Positions 23,600 through 34,919 of a stretch of DNA of 64,000 bases are shown here, one piece after another; position 1 is the first letter of the stretch; each line of letters begins with the position of its first letter. The stretch covers positions 19,975,555-20,039,554 of the forward strand of contig NC_037093.1 of assembly GCF_002994745.2 (NCBI RefSeq), in the 5' to 3' direction. The DNA is from Rosa chinensis (lineage: Eukaryota; Streptophyta; Magnoliopsida; Rosales; Rosaceae). Made by a program: the position numbers and the translations under genes. Below the pieces are notes generated by a model. It was not told the DNA's origin and made no database searches. It worked only from the letters and a program-made list of their open reading frames with translations.

Positions 23600-26095
23600 C
23601 CGCCAGTGCTGAGATTCTAACATACTTTTTTCAATAGATAGCATAGATAAACCATTCAATCTTTCTTGTGACATGGTTGACCGAAGATAAGATTTTATCA
23701 ATTTCAACTTTGAGAAACTTCTTTCTGCAAAAGCAACTGTGACCGGTATAGTCAACAAAATTCTATAAGCAATCCAGGCATTTGGGTAACAACTCTCCAT
23801 CTCTTTTAAATAATTCAACACTTCAATTGCCCTTTTTGCCTCCTCCAGTAAAGTGTCTTTTAGATGTTTCAATTCTGAATATAGTTCTTCCCCATTAATG
23901 TCAGAGATCCCGCCATGTGTCAAAGAAGTTTCAAGATTAGCACAATACTTCTCCAAGCTATCATTATCTGAACACTTCAACTTCTGTACATCGAATAAGA
24001 ACCCAAAAAGTTCTTCATATTTTTGAAACTGTTCAAACCGAGTTCTAAGTGAAGAAAGAGCTTGATCAACTATATATGTGAAGTAATTAACTCGGAATGA
24101 TTCTTCAATTGATTGTGTCACTTCTTCACTAGCACTCTCATCAAATTGTCTCTTTCTCCGAATGACTCGCTTTTCACGAAATACAGCTTCAATCTCCATT
24201 TCATTTGCGATCTTCTTCGCGTCAACCATGGCCTCCTCAAACCCAATTTCTCTAAAATTCTCAAGAGAAGAAATAAGTTTCTTTAGTTTTATGATGGCAA
24301 AATCAATATGCATGTCTTCAGTTTGAAGAATTTTGCTAACAGTATTGATGGTAAATAATAACTTGTACCAAATAACCATGCCAAGCAAGAATTCAAAGTT
24401 CTCCATTTCAAATATTGCTAACGACTCAACTTCACTCTTTGTCTTCGGATCTTCACTAACTTCTGCCAAGTGAATTAAAGCATCTCTTATTTTACGATCT
24501 TGAAATCTTATGGGTTTAACACTTTCAACATGACTCTCCCAACGTGTCTGTGACAACGGCTTAACTGTAACAAAATCTTTGAAAACTTGTCATCGCTTTG
24601 TAGATGATGAAAACAATGAATATATCCTTTGAGTCACTCAAAAAAAAGACATAACTTTGGGACAACAATTTGCCATATCACAAAGTGCAATATTGAGACT
24701 ATGACAACCACATGGAGTGTAGAATGCCTTAGGATTTACTTCAAGAAGCCTCTTTTGAACACCTTTGTGTTTTCCTTTCATATTAGCTCCATTGTCATAT
24801 CCTTGTCCTCTTATATCATCAATATCAAGTTGAAGAGTGTTCAATGCATTTGTAATCTCAGTAAAAAGCCCAAGACCTGACGTATCATCTACTTTCAAGA
24901 ATTCTAGCCAAAACTCTTCTACCATTATAGGCTTTGAAGAAACATCCACACACCGTACTACAAGAGACATTTTCTCTTCATGACTTACATCGGGAGTGCA
25001 ATCCACAATAGTGGAAAAGTATTTTGCTTCTTTGATACTTGTAACAATTGATTGTTTTATCTCACTTGCTAACATTTGTTTCATTTCATTTTGAATTCTG
25101 TGACTGAGATAATGGTAGTGTGTCTCATGACTTTGAATGCGTCGAACATGCTCTTGCATTGTTAGATCAAATTCAGCAAGCATCTCAATCATTTGCAAAA
25201 AAATTCCTTTATTCTCCACATAAAGCTTCTCACTATCTCCACAAAATGACAAATTATTTTTTGCAAGTCTTTTGACAATAGCAATTATCCTGAGTAATAC
25301 TTGTCTCCAATGCTCTTTCTCTTTCGCAATCTGTTCTTGCTAGCTTTTATCAATTGCCTGATTCTTTTGTAGTCTCTTTTTCAATTCAATCCTTCTACTC
25401 ATACAATAAGCATGCACATTACTTGTTTCATGACCCTTAAGCCTCCGACCAAGGTTCTTCCAATCTTTGTATCCTACACCAGCTATGTTGCCCAAATTAA
25501 TTTTCTGCTCGTCCTTCTTAAACAACTTGCAGCAAAAGCAAAATATTCTATCTAGAGACTCTGAATACACTAGCCAATTCCGATCTTGCTTCTCGCCATT
25601 TGGTAAATATCGAAAGAAATGTTCTGAAGAAAAATGTCTGCCTCTACTATCTTTGGGAAAATTGTAATCATGGTCTCTTTGAGGACCTCTTTCAACCAAA
25701 AAGTCTCTGATATTATAGTCAATCTTATCCCAATTACCTGGGTCATCAACATTCAAAGGAAAGTTAATTTGCTCATTGAAATCTTCATTTTGGACATCTT
25801 GATCCATACTATCATTATCTTCCTCATCCATGAGTTGATCTTCATTCTCAGTGTCAATCATATGTTCTCTTTCTTCTTCACCATGATTATCATGAGCATT
25901 CATGGGTTGATCATGTTGTTCATTATTATACTCATCTTCCTAATCATTCACCACATTTTGAACTGACGTTTCTGCCTTTTTGTTTCCCCCAAAATACTTA
26001 TCAAGTGATCCAGCTAGAGATTGAGTTAATGCTTCTTGTCGTTTCTTTTCTTTTCTCTTCTGAGCTTCAGACTTGTGTTTTCTAATGGGAGGCAT
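23600..26095 (-). pseudogene. hAT transposase (TTF finger, DUF4371, dimerisation domain)
   Basis: The frame starts at ATG 26095-26093 (MPPIRKHKSEAQKRKEKK, a basic nuclear-type N-terminus) and continues in pieces. A TTF-type finger region is at 25730-25450 (DYNFPKDSRGRHFSSEHFF, FCFCCKLFKKD). The catalytic-core region ([52 protein letters not shown]) lies at 25250-24640, and the C-terminal hAT dimerisation segment (TVAFAERSFSKLKLIKSYLR, LSIEK) at 23780-23630. Stops near 25946 and 25340 and a broken stretch at about 24640-24557 divide it into three frames. The family's normal last residues after LSIEK are absent. Cut-and-paste transposase by homology; clearly non-functional. Confidence 0.9.
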
Positions 26096-26205
26096 CTTAA
26101 CAATAAAGAATCGATCTTGTTTGATGTGAGAAATTTTCTATGCATACACAATCAATATATAGGGCTTAATTTGGGTTAGTTTTCCATAAGGAGAAGGAAA
26201 AGAGA

Positions 26206-27005
26206 GAGAGTTTCTATTTGGACCTCCAAATTTGCTCACTTGACCTCAATCTATTATGAATTATTAAATGACATATATAACCTACTATAAAATGACTATT
26301 AAGAACAATAATTATACTAAAAAATATTATATTTATTTTATGTAGACTTTCTAATTCAATAATATTAGATTGTATTTCTTATTATTTTCCTTATCTATTT
26401 TCATTTTCTAATTTCACTACATACTCATTAAAGCATTCATATATATTTAATAAGAATTAAAAATATAATTAAGATCATATGACATAAAAATGTATGATAT
26501 ATATGTTGAACGCATATTGGTGAGTTTATGATTTATGACCTAAATCTAAGTCAACCAATTATGTTTGCAAAAAAAAAAAAAACTAAAAATATTTAAATAA
26601 TTAATCATGTGGTACAAAAATAGAGAAAAACAAATTAAAAACAAATGATTTTTTTTTAGAATAAAAAAAAATTATTTCTTCATTTTTTTTTTTCACAGCT
26701 AAAATAGAAAAAAAAAAAAACAGAATAGTTCATGGCATTTTCTTATTGATTAGACATTAATTTTTGAAACCTAAGTTTGATTAAGAAATGTATATTTAGT
26801 TAAGATTTATAGAGTGATTAAATCATTGAAATTACTAACTTTTTTATTTTAAAGATAACAATTTGTTTGCAAATTATATGATTGAGGTTATTTGAGGAAG
26901 TTTAGTGAGGTTTGGTGAGTAAATTTAGTATTTGAAAATTTGATAAGAGGTGTAAAAAGCATAGAGGTCAAGTGAGCAAATTTGGAGGTTCCAATAGAAA
27001 AACTC
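26206..27005. mobile_element. MULE-MITE X, copy A
   Basis: 800-bp AT-rich element with TIRs TTTGGACCTCCAAATTTGC / TTGGAACCTCCAAATTTGC and a 9-bp flanking repeat with one mismatch (GAAAAGAGA at 26197-26205, GAAAAGAAA at 27006-27014). It is an uninterrupted relative of copy B (12794-18033) and sits in the 5' leader side of the hAT transposase relic. Confidence 0.78.
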
Positions 27006-27244
27006 GAAAAGAAATAGTTATTCATATGGAAGAATGAAAGAAAAAGTTTATATGAAAAAGGAAAAGGCAAAAAAAAAAAAAAAAGGTGCTGGGTCACGGG
27101 TCCAAGAAAAATTACTTTCCCATAATTGATTGAAAAAGAAAAAAAGACAAAAAGAAAAAGAAAAAAAAATTGAAAGGGAAGCGGCTAGGAAGTGGGAATT
27201 GAGTGGCCCCTTAATTGATTGAAAAAATTTAAAGAGAGAAGTGC

Positions 27245-27305
27245 AGAACGTGATTCGAACCTTGGTGGACAAGGGAGTAGTCTGGCTTCCCTTCCGCTGG
27301 AGCAA
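27245..27305 (-). repeat. tRNA-like B-box/A-box pair
   Basis: Minus strand reads GCTCCAGCGGAAGGG then, about 30 bases on, GGTTCGAATCACG, like tRNA internal promoter boxes. The stem does not close. It could be a degenerate SINE head inside the hAT element. Confidence 0.35.
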
Positions 27306-27464
27306 CGCGCGGCTTTGTGCTTATTACAGCAAATAGTAATATATATATATATATATATTATCTTTAACTTATATACAAAAACTCCAAATTCCGGAGGCCC
27401 CTGAGAGCCGGTGGCCTGAGGCGGCTGCCTCAGGCAGCAGCCCTCAGGACCGGCCCTGCTCGGG

Positions 27465-27781
27465 CTGGACCTGTAGATTGCATTCTACTGTCTCTTCATA
27501 TATCATGAGATGAGATGTTGCATGTAATGTTGAAGAACTTGTGAATTGTGACTTAAGTGACGCATAACACTTGAATTTGAGTTTCAGTAGTTCAGCCCAA
27601 GGAAAGCAAATTAAAGAAAAGAAAATAAAAGAAAGTAGTAACAAACATACATATGTTCATGATGTTGATATTTTCAATTTGGTGAAATATAATGCCAATT
27701 AAGTTGGCAGACAAATATATATATACAAATACGTAACAGATAAGTAGTTGTGAGGGGAAGACACAAGCAAAGAGTGAGTTG

Positions 27782-27822
<41 letters not shown>
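27465..27822. other. AT-rich spacer with (AT)18 microsatellite
   Basis: No gene. An AT dinucleotide run covers about 27785-27820, directly before the foldback elements. Confidence 0.7.
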
Positions 27823-27825
<3 letters not shown>

Positions 27826-28220
27826 CCTATCCAGAGCGGAGCTCCGCTTTGAAAATTAACGTGTGAAGTTCCAGTTTTGGGTCACTTTTCGGTCGCATAT
27901 CCACATCTCGACCGTTCAGTTTTTTGGTACTAGTGTATATATCATCTCTGCAAATTTTCAGTCAAAATGACGATCGTTAAGGCATTGATAACTTCCTTAA
28001 AGCTAGTACGGTTCAGGTTGACAGATTCGGTTCGTCCATTGGTTTAAGCGAGTTAGATACCTTAACGATCATCAATTTGGTTGAAAATTTGCAGAGATGA
28101 TCTATACAATAGTACCTAAAAACGGAACGGTCGAGATGTGGATAGCGACCGAAAAGTGACCAAAAACTCGAACTTCACACGTTAATTTCAAAGTGGAGCT
28201 CCGCTCTGGATCGGATCTGT
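27823..28220. mobile_element. Foldback MITE, unit 1
   Basis: Near-perfect hairpin: left arm from CCAGAGCGGAGCTCCGCTTT and right arm ending GGAGCTCCGCTCTGG, with GTGTGAAGTTC / GAACTTCACAC and CACTTTTCGGTCGC pairs inside. The arms are about 190 bp and cover almost the whole unit. It is inserted in AT dinucleotide sequence, so a target duplication cannot be read. Confidence 0.7.
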
Positions 28221-28576
28221 ATATATATATACAGATCTCGAGTTTTTGGTCACTTTTCGGTCGCTATCCACATCTCGACCGTTCCGTTTTTAGGTACTAG
28301 TGTATAGATCATCTCTGCAAATTGATTATTGTTAAGGTATCTAACTCCCTTAAACCAATAGACGAACTAAATCTGTCAACCTAAACCATACTAGCTTTAA
28401 GGCAATTATCAATGTCTTAACGATCATCATTTTGGCTGAAAATTTGCAAAGACGATCTATACACTAGTACCTAAAAACTGAACGGTCGAGATGTGGATAT
28501 GCGACCGAAAAGTGACCCAAAACTAGAACTTCACACGTTAATTTTCAAAGCGAAGCTCCGCTCTGAATAGGATCTC
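28221..28576. mobile_element. Foldback MITE, unit 2 (left end lost)
   Basis: Second copy of the same hairpin directly after unit 1. It keeps the CACTTTTCGGTCGC and CATCTCGACCGTTC arms and the right end GAAGCTCCGCTCTG but lacks the outer left arm. A (TG)n run follows at about 28577-28592. Confidence 0.65.
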
Positions 28577-28975
28577 TGTGTGTGTGTGTGTGTAATTATT
28601 GTAAGGAAAATGATTTGTGGCCTCAATGAGGCCTAAGATTTGTGGCCTCAATCTTAGGTGTCATGTCATGTCATCTACACACATCACCTATTTGCCAAAT
28701 CATGTCATGTAATTCTTGAGTAAAAAGACTATTTTATCATTCCAAAATCTAATGGCTCTAAATTATTTTTGTTTTTTTTTTCTTTTTCTTTTTTTCGTTA
28801 TATATATATAATTATATATATAATTCGTCAAAAAAAAATTATATAAAATATTAATATATATATATTAATGTCATAATTCTAACCCACAAAATTTAAAAAA
28901 AGTTTATTAAAAAAAAGTCAAATTTAAAATTGATTCCACAAAAATGGAAAGAAAACATATTAATAGTTTAATTAT

Positions 28976-31900
28976 TTTTTTTGAGAGAAGGACGTCAAGC
29001 TTTTATTGATGAGGTTAATTCATACAATGGGTAGCAATATAGTTGCTAAGACTAGAGGGAATATGACCACTCCAAGAAACATCAAAACTAGAACTAAGAG
29101 CCAATTTAGCCAACATATGAGCAGCAAAATTAGACTCTCTATACACATGAGTAAAATATGACCCAGGTAAAGAAGCATGAAGAAAGATGACATCCTCCAC
29201 AATACCTCCATATCCTGAAGCATCCTCCTCCTCAGACATAATATCCCTCACCAATTTTTGACAATCAGACTCAAAGATAATAGGAGCAAGGCTATTACTC
29301 ACAGCAAGTTGACATGCCCTTCTAGCAGCTAGAGCTTCCACCAAAGCCGGAGACAAAACCCTACCAACTTTGCAGCAACAACCACCCACAATCAACCCAT
29401 CAGAGTCCCGCACTATCACCCCGATGCCGCCAGAACATGAATTCTTATCAAAAGCACCATCCATATTAGCTTTCAACCAACCGACTGGAGGAGGAGACCA
29501 AGGTTTAGTCACCCTGCTCCCAACCCGTCTCTGACTCAGTCCAACTGATTTGAAAAGTACCTGTTGGGAATAAATGCCATGCCTCACTTGCTCAGGAGAA
29601 GACCATTTATCTTGCCAAACCCTCTTATTCCTTTCTTTCCAAATAGACCAAATCCCCCATAATAGAAGAGAAAAAAGATCTTCAGAAAGAGACTCTGAAC
29701 ATACCTGCAACCAATCCAAGCACGAAGCCTCCGAATGGTTAGCAAAAATGCCTCCCAGCCCAGGGCACCGGCAAAGAATACTTTTAACAAAGGGGCAATC
29801 TCGACTAACATGCTCAACAGACTCATCCGCATTGTTACATAAAGCGCAACCACCCTCAATATAAACATGCCGTTGACGAAGCTGGGAAATAGTAGGTAGA
29901 ACAGAAGAACAAAATCTCCAAGTATGCACTTTAACCTTACCCGGAACTTTAGTGGCCCACAACCGTTTCCATAGCAAGGTGCCAGAATCAGTGCTAGAGG
30001 CAGAAGCAGGAGAGTGCAGCAAATTAAAAGCTTGAACATAAGCAGTTTTAGTAGTAAAAAGCCCTTTAGCATCAAAATGCCAAATAAGCCTATCTGGGAC
30101 TAACCTCGAACTCAAGGGAATAGCTAGTATCAAATTTACATCAACAGGATCAAAAATATTCTCAATAAGAGTAGCATTCCAACAAGAATCCGAAATTAAT
30201 TCACTGACCCGAGTCACAAGAATATTCGGACGAAGGAGTGGGCGAAAAAAAGAAGGACGAGGTATCCAAGGGTCGGACCAAATCCGGATAGAGTTACCAT
30301 CACCCACCTGCCAACGGACACCCCTCATCAACACAGCTTTAGCTTCCATTATGCCTCGCCAACAAGCAGAAACAGAACCGGAAACCCTAGCTGACCAAAA
30401 ATCACCAGAAGGAAAGTAACGAACTTTATAGATCCTAGCTAGCAGGGAGTTTGGGAAGCGTAACAAACGCCAACCCTGTTTCGCTAGTAAAGCCAAATTG
30501 TGAGCATATAAGTCTCTGAAACCCATACCCCCTTGCTCCTTGGGTCGACATAAACGCTCCCAAGACATCCAATGAATTTTTCTATTATCCTGCTTACTGC
30601 CCCACCAAAATTTGGCACACATCTGGTGTAAAGCAGCACAAAATCCTTTAGGCAGAAGAAAGCAACTCATGGAATAGGAAGGCAGTGCTTGAGCGACTAC
30701 CCTAATCAACAAGTCCTTCCCAGCACTACTAAGCAACTTACCTTGCCAACCTTCAAGCTTCTTGCTCAACCTCTCTTTGATAAAAGCAAAAGGCTCTGAC
30801 TTGCTACGACCCACATAAGTAGGAAGCCCCAAGTAACTTTCATGTTTTCCCACAATTTCCACCCCCAAAGAAGCTGCCAAAGACTGTTGTAAACCATGAC
30901 CAACCTTCTTACTAAACACCACACTGCTTTTACTGAAATTAACCAACTGCCCAGATGCCTTCTCATAATCATGAAGCACAGATTTAATGTGCAAACATTC
31001 CTCCTCAGAAGCAACCCCAAAGAGAAGACTGTCATCAGCAAACAGTAAATGATGGATAATAGGTGCATTTTCACAGACCTGAACGCCCTTAAGTAGGCCA
31101 AGAGAAGCTTTCTTATCAAGTAGTGCAGAGAAAGCTTCTGCACATAAGAGAAACAAGTATGGAGAGAGAGGGTCCCCCTGCCGTAACCCCCTAGTAGGAG
31201 TAAGATAACCCTTAGGTTGTCCATTGATCAGAAAAGAATATCTCACTGTACTGACACACTGCATAATAATTCGAACCCAAGCATCAGCAAATCCGAACCT
31301 GACTAGCACAGCTTCTAAAAATTTCCATTCCATCCTGTCATACGCTTTACTCATGTCAAGTTTCAGTGACATCACCCCTTCAGAAGACAAACAGGTATGG
31401 ATATAATGAGAGACTTCATTAGCAATCAAGGTATTATCCGTGATTAGCCTACCAGGAATAAAGGCACTTTGGAAAGGAGAAATAAGCTGTGCCAAAATCT
31501 TTTTCAACCTATTAGCCACAACCTTAGAACAAATCTTATACAGAACATTACATAATGCAATCGGTCTCAAATCAGAAACCTTCACTGGATTTTGGACTTT
31601 CGGAATCAAACAAATATGAGTATAATTGACTTCTCCAAGCAGTTGACCAGAGTGCAAAAAATTTTGCACCGCAGCAACAACATCAGAGCCAATGATATCC
31701 CAATAGTGCTGAAAGAAAAGCGGAGGCATACCATCAGGTCCAGGAGACTTTGTAGGATACATCTGAAATAAAGCTTCCCTGATTTCCAAAGCAGAATAAT
31801 CAGCACACAAAGCTGCATTCATCTCTGGAGTAACCCTAGGTGTAATTAGATTGACAACATCACACATATGAGCATGATCAATCTCTGCAGCTTGAAACAT

Positions 31901-33180
31901 ATTGGAAAAGTATGACAATACTACACTTTCCATCCCAACATCCGTATCCTGCCAAACTCCAGAATCATCAAACAATCCCTGCAGTCTATTCTTCACTCTT
32001 CTGTTAGAGGCCTTCCTGTGAAAGTAATTGGTATTCCGATCACCATCGCGAAGCCAAGAAACCTTTGCCCTTTGCTTCCAATAGGCATACTCATCATTCA
32101 ATAACCCATCCAGTTTCAAAGCTAACTCAAAGCTCTCACTTTGATTAACATCTGTTAAAGGAAGATAAGTGAGATCATGCAATCTACCACGTAGGGCCTC
32201 AATTTCTCTACCTCTGTTGCCATAGGTGATACGCTGCCAATCTGCTAAAGCAAACCTAGTGTTACGAAGTTGCTGCACTGTTTTGAACATAGGAAACCCA
32301 TCAGAACTACGCTCCCAACCCTCACGTACAACCTCAAAACTGCTATCTGTGTGTGTCCAATGACTCTCAAACCTGAACCGCCGACTGTGCCTAGAATTAG
32401 AACGCACAGGCCTTCGGTACACCCCTAGCAAAATGGGAATATGATCTCCATGGATCGGCAGTAGGTGTTGAACCCTAGCCGCCGGGAACACATCAAGCCA
32501 TGAAGCGGAAGCCACTCCTCTGTCCAACCTGCTCCGCATCCCCGGCCCCTTCCAAGTGAAAGGCGACCCGAAGAAACCCAAGTCGATCAGTTCTGAGTAG
32601 GAAAGGGCATCCCTGAAAAGCTGCATTTGGCCTTCACGCCGTATTTCACCTCCTTCCTTCTCTTGGGCATTCAACAGCTCATTGAAATCACCGATGACCA
32701 CCCACGGTAACTGCACCTCCTCGCTCAATTCTCGCAACAGTGACCAAGTACGGTGGCGCTCAGCGGTGGTGGGATGGCCATAAAAACCAGTTAACCTCCA
32801 TCGTATACCAGACCCATCAGTTTCATGAACCACCACGTCGATATGATGTGAAGATTTCGAACGAAACCGAACATCCAGTCCGTCCCTCCAAAACAGAGCC
32901 AAACCACCACTCTGCCCGACTGAGAATACTGCCTCACAGTTCATCATCCCCACCTCCAGACGGAGTTTATTCATATAGTTCCAATCTCGGATCTTCGTCT
33001 CACACAGGAAAACAAAATCCGGCTTTTTCTGCTGCACCAACCGGCGCAACGCTTGCACCGCTGCATCATTGTTGATGCCACGGCAATTCCACGAGATAAC
33101 CTCCATTGGAGATAGCAAGTAGAAGGTTCAAAACCCTAACCCTAGGTTCGCACCGGAAACCCTAGGAGAGAGAGTTTAGC
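28976..33180 (-). mobile_element. Young L1-type LINE, ORF2 intact, ORF1 absent
   Basis: Minus-strand non-LTR retrotransposon of 4,205 bp flanked by a perfect 18-bp duplication (28958-28975 and 33181-33198; begins TATTAATAG, ends TTAATTAT). The 3' end is a short poly(A) after CTTCTCTC. The 5' leader before ORF2 is only about 60 bases (CTCTCTCTCCTAGGG, AACCCTAG), and the upstream ORF1 usual in plant L1 elements is missing, so the copy is 5'-truncated or belongs to an ORF2-only type. It is nested in the MULE-type element. Confidence 0.92.
29015..33118 (-). CDS. LINE ORF2: endonuclease - reverse transcriptase - RNase H
   Basis: A 1,367-residue uninterrupted frame, full length for plant L1 ORF2. 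The start may be residue 1 or the second Met (MEVISWNCRG). Domains in order: an apurinic-type endonuclease at about 5-230 (NCRG, CETK, GDFNELL, SPFTW, RLDRG, and HGDH in place of the usual SDH); reverse transcriptase at about 500-760 (KSPGPDGMPPLFFQ, LRPIALCNVLYK, RGLRQGDPLSPYLF, catalytic LLFADDSLLF); the zinc-binding region after RT at about 1080-1160 (VPGKVKVHTWRFCSSVLP, CALCNNADESVEH); and an RNase H domain at about 1230-1350 (NMDGAFDKNSCSGGIG, VEALAARRACQLA, FESDCQKLV). It would nick target DNA and copy its own RNA at the nick. No stop or frameshift is visible; the S-to-G change at the endonuclease SDH position may matter for activity. Confidence 0.93.
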   Translation of the reverse strand: MLSPMEVISWNCRGINNDAAVQALRRLVQQKKPDFVFLCETKIRDWNYMNKLRLEVGMMNCEAVFSVGQSGGLALFWRDGLDVRFRSKSSHHIDVVVHETDGSGIRWRLTGFYGHPTTAERHRTWSLLRELSEEVQLPWVVIGDFNELLNAQEKEGGEIRREGQMQLFRDALSYSELIDLGFFGSPFTWKGPGMRSRLDRGVASASWLDVFPAARVQHLLPIHGDHIPILLGVYRRPVRSNSRHSRRFRFESHWTHTDSSFEVVREGWERSSDGFPMFKTVQQLRNTRFALADWQRITYGNRGREIEALRGRLHDLTYLPLTDVNQSESFELALKLDGLLNDEYAYWKQRAKVSWLRDGDRNTNYFHRKASNRRVKNRLQGLFDDSGVWQDTDVGMESVVLSYFSNMFQAAEIDHAHMCDVVNLITPRVTPEMNAALCADYSALEIREALFQMYPTKSPGPDGMPPLFFQHYWDIIGSDVVAAVQNFLHSGQLLGEVNYTHICLIPKVQNPVKVSDLRPIALCNVLYKICSKVVANRLKKILAQLISPFQSAFIPGRLITDNTLIANEVSHYIHTCLSSEGVMSLKLDMSKAYDRMEWKFLEAVLVRFGFADAWVRIIMQCVSTVRYSFLINGQPKGYLTPTRGLRQGDPLSPYLFLLCAEAFSALLDKKASLGLLKGVQVCENAPIIHHLLFADDSLLFGVASEEECLHIKSVLHDYEKASGQLVNFSKSSVVFSKKVGHGLQQSLAASLGVEIVGKHESYLGLPTYVGRSKSEPFAFIKERLSKKLEGWQGKLLSSAGKDLLIRVVAQALPSYSMSCFLLPKGFCAALHQMCAKFWWGSKQDNRKIHWMSWERLCRPKEQGGMGFRDLYAHNLALLAKQGWRLLRFPNSLLARIYKVRYFPSGDFWSARVSGSVSACWRGIMEAKAVLMRGVRWQVGDGNSIRIWSDPWIPRPSFFRPLLRPNILVTRVSELISDSCWNATLIENIFDPVDVNLILAIPLSSRLVPDRLIWHFDAKGLFTTKTAYVQAFNLLHSPASASSTDSGTLLWKRLWATKVPGKVKVHTWRFCSSVLPTISQLRQRHVYIEGGCALCNNADESVEHVSRDCPFVKSILCRCPGLGGIFANHSEASCLDWLQVCSESLSEDLFSLLLWGIWSIWKERNKRVWQDKWSSPEQVRHGIYSQQVLFKSVGLSQRRVGSRVTKPWSPPPVGWLKANMDGAFDKNSCSGGIGVIVRDSDGLIVGGCCCKVGRVLSPALVEALAARRACQLAVSNSLAPIIFESDCQKLVRDIMSEEEDASGYGGIVEDVIFLHASLPGSYFTHVYRESNFAAHMLAKLALSSSFDVSWSGHIPSSLSNYIATHCMN

Positions 33181-33689
33181 TATTAATAGTTTAATTATAA
33201 CCCATAAAATTTGGTAAATTGAAGTAATATTCAACTCTTTTAATAAATGAATTTAATAAAATTAATGGAAGATTAGTTTACCTTACACTAACAAGTTAAT
33301 TAGAAAAGTCAAAAATTAAATTGGATCCACAAAAATGGAAAGAAAATGTATTGAAATCGTAATTAAAACCTATGAAATCTGGTAATTGAAGAGGTAAGAA
33401 AATATCATTAATAAATTGAATTGATAAAATTCTAGATTCTATCATTTCAAAATTTCTCGATAATTTAATATTGTCTCATCCAAACGCAACATTAGGAAGT
33501 GTTCCTTAAAGGTCAAGTGAGACTTCATTAATACAACTGTTCATTTATTTTTACATGAAAAAATAATTATAATGTTATTAATACTATGTAGAAATTCAAT
33601 GAACAATAGGTGTATAACACAGCAATAATCAAAGAAAAAGTGCAATTAAGGAAGGTGTAAAATAGAAGTCATCGTCCACATTAACATTA

Positions 33690-34600
33690 AAGTCAGCTAA
33701 CATGTCTTACACGAACAAATAAGTAATAAGTAGCTAATAATGAGCCAGTAAAGTTTACTGGGGACTTTTCCCTAATGGCATATTTACACTGAAATAGAAA
33801 TCATCATCCACACTGAAATTTAAAGTCAGCTAACATGTCTTACAGTAACAAATAAGTACTAAGTAGCCAATGATGAGCTAGTAGAGTTCACTGGAGACCT
33901 TTACCTAATGGCATGTTCACACTTAAATAGAAGCTATCATCTACTGAAATTGAAAGAGCTAACATGTCTTGCACGAACAAGTAAGTATTAAGTAGCCAAT
34001 GATGTGTAAAGTTTACTAAGGATCTTTTCCTAATAGCATAATTACACTAAAATAGAAGTCATCATGCACATTGTCATACAGTAACAAATAAGTATTGAGT
34101 AGCCAATAATGAGCTAGTAAACCTTTTCCTAATGACATAATTACACTAAAATAGAAGTCATCATCCACACTGAAATTTAAAGTTAGCTAGCATGTCTTAC
34201 ACGAACAATAAGTACTAAGTAGCTAATAATGAGCCAGTAAAGTTTAATAGAGACCTTTCCCGAATGGCATATTCACACTAAAATAGAAGCCATCATCCAT
34301 TGAAACTTAAAATATGCTAGTGTGTATTGCACGAACAAGTAAGTACTAAGTAGTCAATAGTAAAGTTCAACGGGGAATCTTTCCCTAATAACATATTCAC
34401 ACTAAAATTGAAGCCATATATCATTCACATTGAAATTGAAAGTCAGCTAAGTACTAACATGTCTTATACGAAAAAAAAAAGCACTAAGTAGCTAATAATG
34501 AACAAGTAGAGTTCACTGGGAACTTTTTTCTAATGACATATTTACACTAAAATAGAAGCTATCATTCACATTTAAAAATCATTATTGTCTATTGAAAAAT
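33690..34600. repeat. Tandem array, ~130-bp unit, about 7 copies
   Basis: Each unit repeats AACATGTCTTACACGAACAA, AAGTACTAAGTAGC, AATGATGAGC and a TAATGGCATATTTACACT block. Unit starts near 33702, 33836, 33966, 34071, 34193, 34322 and 34460 give spacings of about 105-138 bp. It sits between the arms of the MULE-type element. Confidence 0.85.
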
Positions 34601-34919
34601 TTGGGATCAACAAACAAGTATACTTTCAAAAATTAATTTCCTCATGTGCAATATATTGTATTCCATATTAAGCAATTTCTTTTCAGATATCAACTCCCCA
34701 ATCAATTTAGATAACTAGGTTTTCAATCACCAGATTTTATGAGTTAAAATTACGATTTAAATACATTTTCTTTCCATTTTTGTGAATCCAATTTAATTTT
34801 TTACTTTTCAAATTAACTTGTTAATGTAAGGTAACTAATCTTCCATTAATTTTATTTATTAAAAGATTTAAATATTACTTTAATTTACCAGATTTCATGG
34901 ATTATAATTACGACATTAA

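Larger units (their letters stand above)
23596..27456 (-). mobile_element. hAT element with degenerate transposase and nested MULE-MITE
   Basis: An exact 8-bp repeat TGCTCGGG occurs at 23588-23595 and 27457-27464, on either side of ends that read inward CAGCCCGCCAGTGCTGAG (left) and GGGCCGGTCCTGAG (right), the latter typical of hAT CAGGGCCGG-type termini. The interior carries the hAT transposase pseudogene and MULE-MITE X copy A. The left end sits close behind the truncated transposase C-terminus. The element is well supported; the exact outer edges are moderate. Confidence 0.6.

Noticed and set aside
33130..33165. CCCTAACCCTAGG resembling telomere repeat
   Set aside because: Irregular, not a repeat array; it is the leader of the LINE, where AAACCCTA-like words are common in plant 5' leaders.
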